Assembly: GCF_028128615.1 (NCBI RefSeq)
Contig: NZ_AMDP01000051.1
Span: 1 to 43,829, forward strand
Length of the DNA stretch: 43,829 nucleotides
Direction of reading: 5' to 3'
DNA from: Enterococcus sp. 5H
GTDB lineage: Bacteria > Bacillota > Bacilli > Lactobacillales > Enterococcaceae
Shown here: piece after piece, positions 42,316 through 43,829 of the stretch
How positions within the stretch are numbered: the stretch's first letter is position 1
How the letters are laid out: every line of letters begins with the position of its first letter
Position numbers and translations under genes: made by a program
Notes under the pieces: generated by a model
Told to the model about the DNA's origin: nothing
Database searches by the model: none
The model's input: the letters and a program-made list of their open reading frames with translations, nothing else

Positions 42316-42336
42316 GCCGACCCCCAAAAGTTAGAC
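42313..42336 (+). repeat. IS3-type left inverted repeat
   Basis: TGAGCCGACCCCCAAAAG then TTAGAC. The tip also supplies the stop codon of the small membrane ORF. Confidence 0.75.
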
Positions 42337-42365
42337 CTGGAAATCTAACTTTTGGAGGTTTTTTT
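42326..42365 (+). terminator. Hairpin and T-run guarding the IS transposase start
   Basis: AAAAGTTAGA (42326-42335) pairs with TCTAACTTTT (42344-42353), then GGAGG and seven T, then ATG 42368. It can stop or sequester read-through transcripts from outside and so limit transposition. Confidence 0.65.
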
Positions 42366-42367
42366 GT

Positions 42368-42928
42368 ATGGCAAAATACAGTTTTGAATTTAAACTTAAG
42401 GTTGTCCATGACTATTTATCTGGTCAAGGAGGTACACGGTTTCTCGCAAAAAAATATGGGTTTAAAAATAGTTCTCAAATAAGGAAATGGATTAATGCCT
42501 ATAAAGAACTTGGTGAAGAAGGACTACTTCGTAGTCGAAAAAGTAAGAATTACTCTGTTCAATTTAAGTTAGATGCGATAGAGTTGTATTTAACTACAGA
42601 GTTCTCCTATCAAGAAGTGGCCAATCTTCTCAAAATGAACAATCCACCATTAATTGCGAATTGGCTTAAAACATATCGGAATCTTGGTATAGATGGACTC
42701 TCCAAACAGAAAGGACGTCCACCTATAATGCCTAAGAAAAAACGAAATGAAACCCAGCCATTATTACCCAGTGAACAATCTCAATTAGATAAACTAGAAA
42801 AAGAAAATAGAATGTTAAAAATTGAGAATGCCTATTTAAAAGAATTGAGGAGGCTGCGTTTAGAGGACGAACAAAAAATGAAAGAATCGCGCGAACCATT
42901 CACAGCCTCCGAGGACACTTTCGATTAA
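42368..42928 (+). CDS. IS3-family OrfA (helix-turn-helix protein)
   Basis: 186 residues, long like IS150 OrfA, with two helix-turn-helix units (FKLKVVHDYLSGQGGTRFLA ... NSSQIRKWINAYK and QFKLDAIELYLTTEFSYQEV ... ANWLKTY). A leucine-zipper stretch follows (LDKLEKENRMLKIENAYLKE). It binds the IS ends and is the N-terminal part of the OrfAB fusion transposase. GGAGG lies upstream of ATG. A slippery T TTA AAA at 42835-42841 lies in the region where the orfB frame is already open. Confidence 0.88.
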   Translation: MAKYSFEFKLKVVHDYLSGQGGTRFLAKKYGFKNSSQIRKWINAYKELGEEGLLRSRKSKNYSVQFKLDAIELYLTTEFSYQEVANLLKMNNPPLIANWLKTYRNLGIDGLSKQKGRPPIMPKKKRNETQPLLPSEQSQLDKLEKENRMLKIENAYLKELRRLRLEDEQKMKESREPFTASEDTFD

Positions 42929-42936
42929 AAGATATT

Positions 42937-43773
42937 TTGGAAACCCTAAGGTTTCCAAAAGCCACTTACATGTACTGGCAAAAACGCTTCGACAGAACAA
43001 CTTCAACACAAATGATTGAAGAAGAAATTCAAGCGATTCGTAAGGAACATCAACATTATGGCTATAGAAGAATGACACAGGAATTGAAACGACGTGGATA
43101 TCAAGTAAATAAAAAGAAAGTACAGAGATTAATTCAAAAGCTACAGTTACAAGTCAAAGCATTTACCAAGAAATCTAGGAAATATAATTCATATAAAGGA
43201 ACTGTTGGGAAAGTAGCTAAAAACTTGATTCATCGAAGATTCAAAACTTCGGTCTCTCATCAAAAAATTACGACGGATACAACTGAATTTAAATACTATG
43301 AAACAGATGATGCGGGCATTCTTCGACAGAAAAAACTATATTTAGATCCGTTTATGGATATGTATAACAGTGAAATTCTAAGTTACAGCTTTTCTACTCA
43401 ACCAAATGGTAAAACAGTTATGGCAGGGCTAGAAGAAGCAATTTCTCAAACAAATGATTGTCCCTATCGTCGCACCTTCCACTCTGATCAAGGCTGGGCT
43501 TATCAAATGAACACCTATATACAAACATTAAAGGATAATCGTATCTTTCAAAGTATGTCTCGGAAAGGAACCTGCTTAGATAATTCTCCTATGGAGAATT
43601 TCTTCAGTATTCTAAAGCAAGAATTGTATTATGGAAAAGTTTATCAAAGTCAAAATGAGTTACGACAAGCCATTGAGAACTATATTCATTATTACAATCA
43701 TTATAGAATCAAAGAAAAACTTAACTGGAAAAGCCCAGTAGAATTTCGACATTTCAATCAAAAAACTGCATAA
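42937..43773 (+). CDS. IS3-family OrfB (DDE transposase catalytic part)
   Basis: 278 residues from an in-frame TTG, but the frame is open from about 42825 and its upstream part also looks like OrfB (ARTIHSLRGHFRLKDILETL). It is probably made by -1 frameshifting from orfA. An HTH_21-like region (IRKEHQHYGYRRMTQELKRR) precedes the rve core with the DDE acids: Asp in TTDTTEF, Asp in FHSDQGWAYQ, Glu in DNSPMENFFSILKQE. All are intact. Confidence 0.9.
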   Translation: METLRFPKATYMYWQKRFDRTTSTQMIEEEIQAIRKEHQHYGYRRMTQELKRRGYQVNKKKVQRLIQKLQLQVKAFTKKSRKYNSYKGTVGKVAKNLIHRRFKTSVSHQKITTDTTEFKYYETDDAGILRQKKLYLDPFMDMYNSEILSYSFSTQPNGKTVMAGLEEAISQTNDCPYRRTFHSDQGWAYQMNTYIQTLKDNRIFQSMSRKGTCLDNSPMENFFSILKQELYYGKVYQSQNELRQAIENYIHYYNHYRIKEKLNWKSPVEFRHFNQKTA

Positions 43774-43805
43774 AAAATAGAGTGGAGAAATCCACTCTAC
43801 AAAAA

Positions 43806-43829
43806 GTCTAACTTCTTGGGGTCACTACA
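43806..43829 (-). repeat. IS3-type right inverted repeat
   Basis: Reverse complement begins TGTAGTGACCCCAAGAAG and ends TTAGAC, the mate of 42313-42336. The window ends at its tip. Confidence 0.8.

Larger units (their letters stand above)
42313..43829 (+). mobile_element. IS3-family (IS150-type) insertion sequence
   Basis: Terminal repeats TGAGCCGACCCC..GTTAGAC (42313-42336) and, inverted, TGTAGTGACCCC..GTTAGAC (43806-43829) match at 18 of 24 positions. Two overlapping frames, orfA and orfB, form the transposase. The right tip is the last base of the window, so the target duplication cannot be checked. The left tip differs from the usual TGTA start, perhaps through mutation. Confidence 0.88.

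Noticed and set aside
1-43829. CRISPR arrays, rRNA and tRNA genes
   Set aside because: No regularly spaced direct repeats, rRNA-like conserved blocks or tRNA cloverleaf with a T-loop motif was noticed on either strand.

Overview
Low-GC Firmicute DNA, most likely Enterococcus or a close relative. The strongest marker is the divergent mevalonate pair: a single 805-residue thiolase/HMG-CoA reductase fusion (mvaE) opposite an HMG-CoA synthase of the enterococcal type (mvaS, Cys111 and Glu79 in place). GC-poor codon use, GGAGG ribosome binding sites and Gram-positive gene families agree. The species cannot be named from the window. Both window edges fall exactly on insertion-sequence tips: an IS21-type element (1-2361) on the left and an IS3/IS150-type element (42313-43829) on the right. 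This suggests a contig bounded by repeats.

Region 1 (1-8600) is accessory. It holds IS21 istA/istB, an unknown protein, a probable small RNA converging on a two-gene operon (winged-helix-like protein plus ParB-like protein), an excisionase-like/integrase pair, an inverted fragment of another integrase, and a cytoplasmic-type PGRP amidase behind a perfect 20-bp palindrome. Sequence between these genes is partly degenerate.

Region 2 (8600-18890) is a fucosyl-oligosaccharide operon. A divergent DeoR regulator faces GntR regulator - GH29 alpha-L-fucosidase - mannose-type PTS (fused IIA-IIB, IIC, IID) - FGGY kinase - L-fucose isomerase - fuculose-1-phosphate aldolase - SIS-domain protein. The probable logic is PTS import of a fucosylated sugar, intracellular release of L-fucose, and conversion through fuculose and fuculose-1-phosphate to DHAP and lactaldehyde.

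Region 3 (18890-36100) is mostly chromosomal housekeeping: mvaE/mvaS, a small membrane ORF, a LysR regulator divergent from an SDR and a sugar O-acetyltransferase, DbpA/YxiN RNA helicase, a class B penicillin-binding protein, an AlkD-like protein, RqcH (ribosome quality control), a DUF7916-like TIM-barrel protein, and two tandem MetE-C-terminal-like proteins behind a methionine-specifier T-box.

Region 4 (36100-43829) holds a membrane-anchored thioredoxin-fold-like protein, a GNAT acetyltransferase, a TrpXYZ-type ABC transporter preceded by a 20-residue leader peptide with two Trp codons and mutually exclusive hairpins (a candidate ribosome-mediated transcription attenuator), a two-subunit ThrE-type exporter, a small membrane ORF, and the right-hand IS. 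Two copies of a ~140-bp intergenic repeat (27203-27342 and 40514-40648) end in terminator hairpins whose stems differ but still pair.

No rRNA, tRNA or CRISPR array was found. All function assignments rest on motif recognition by eye; no database search was run.
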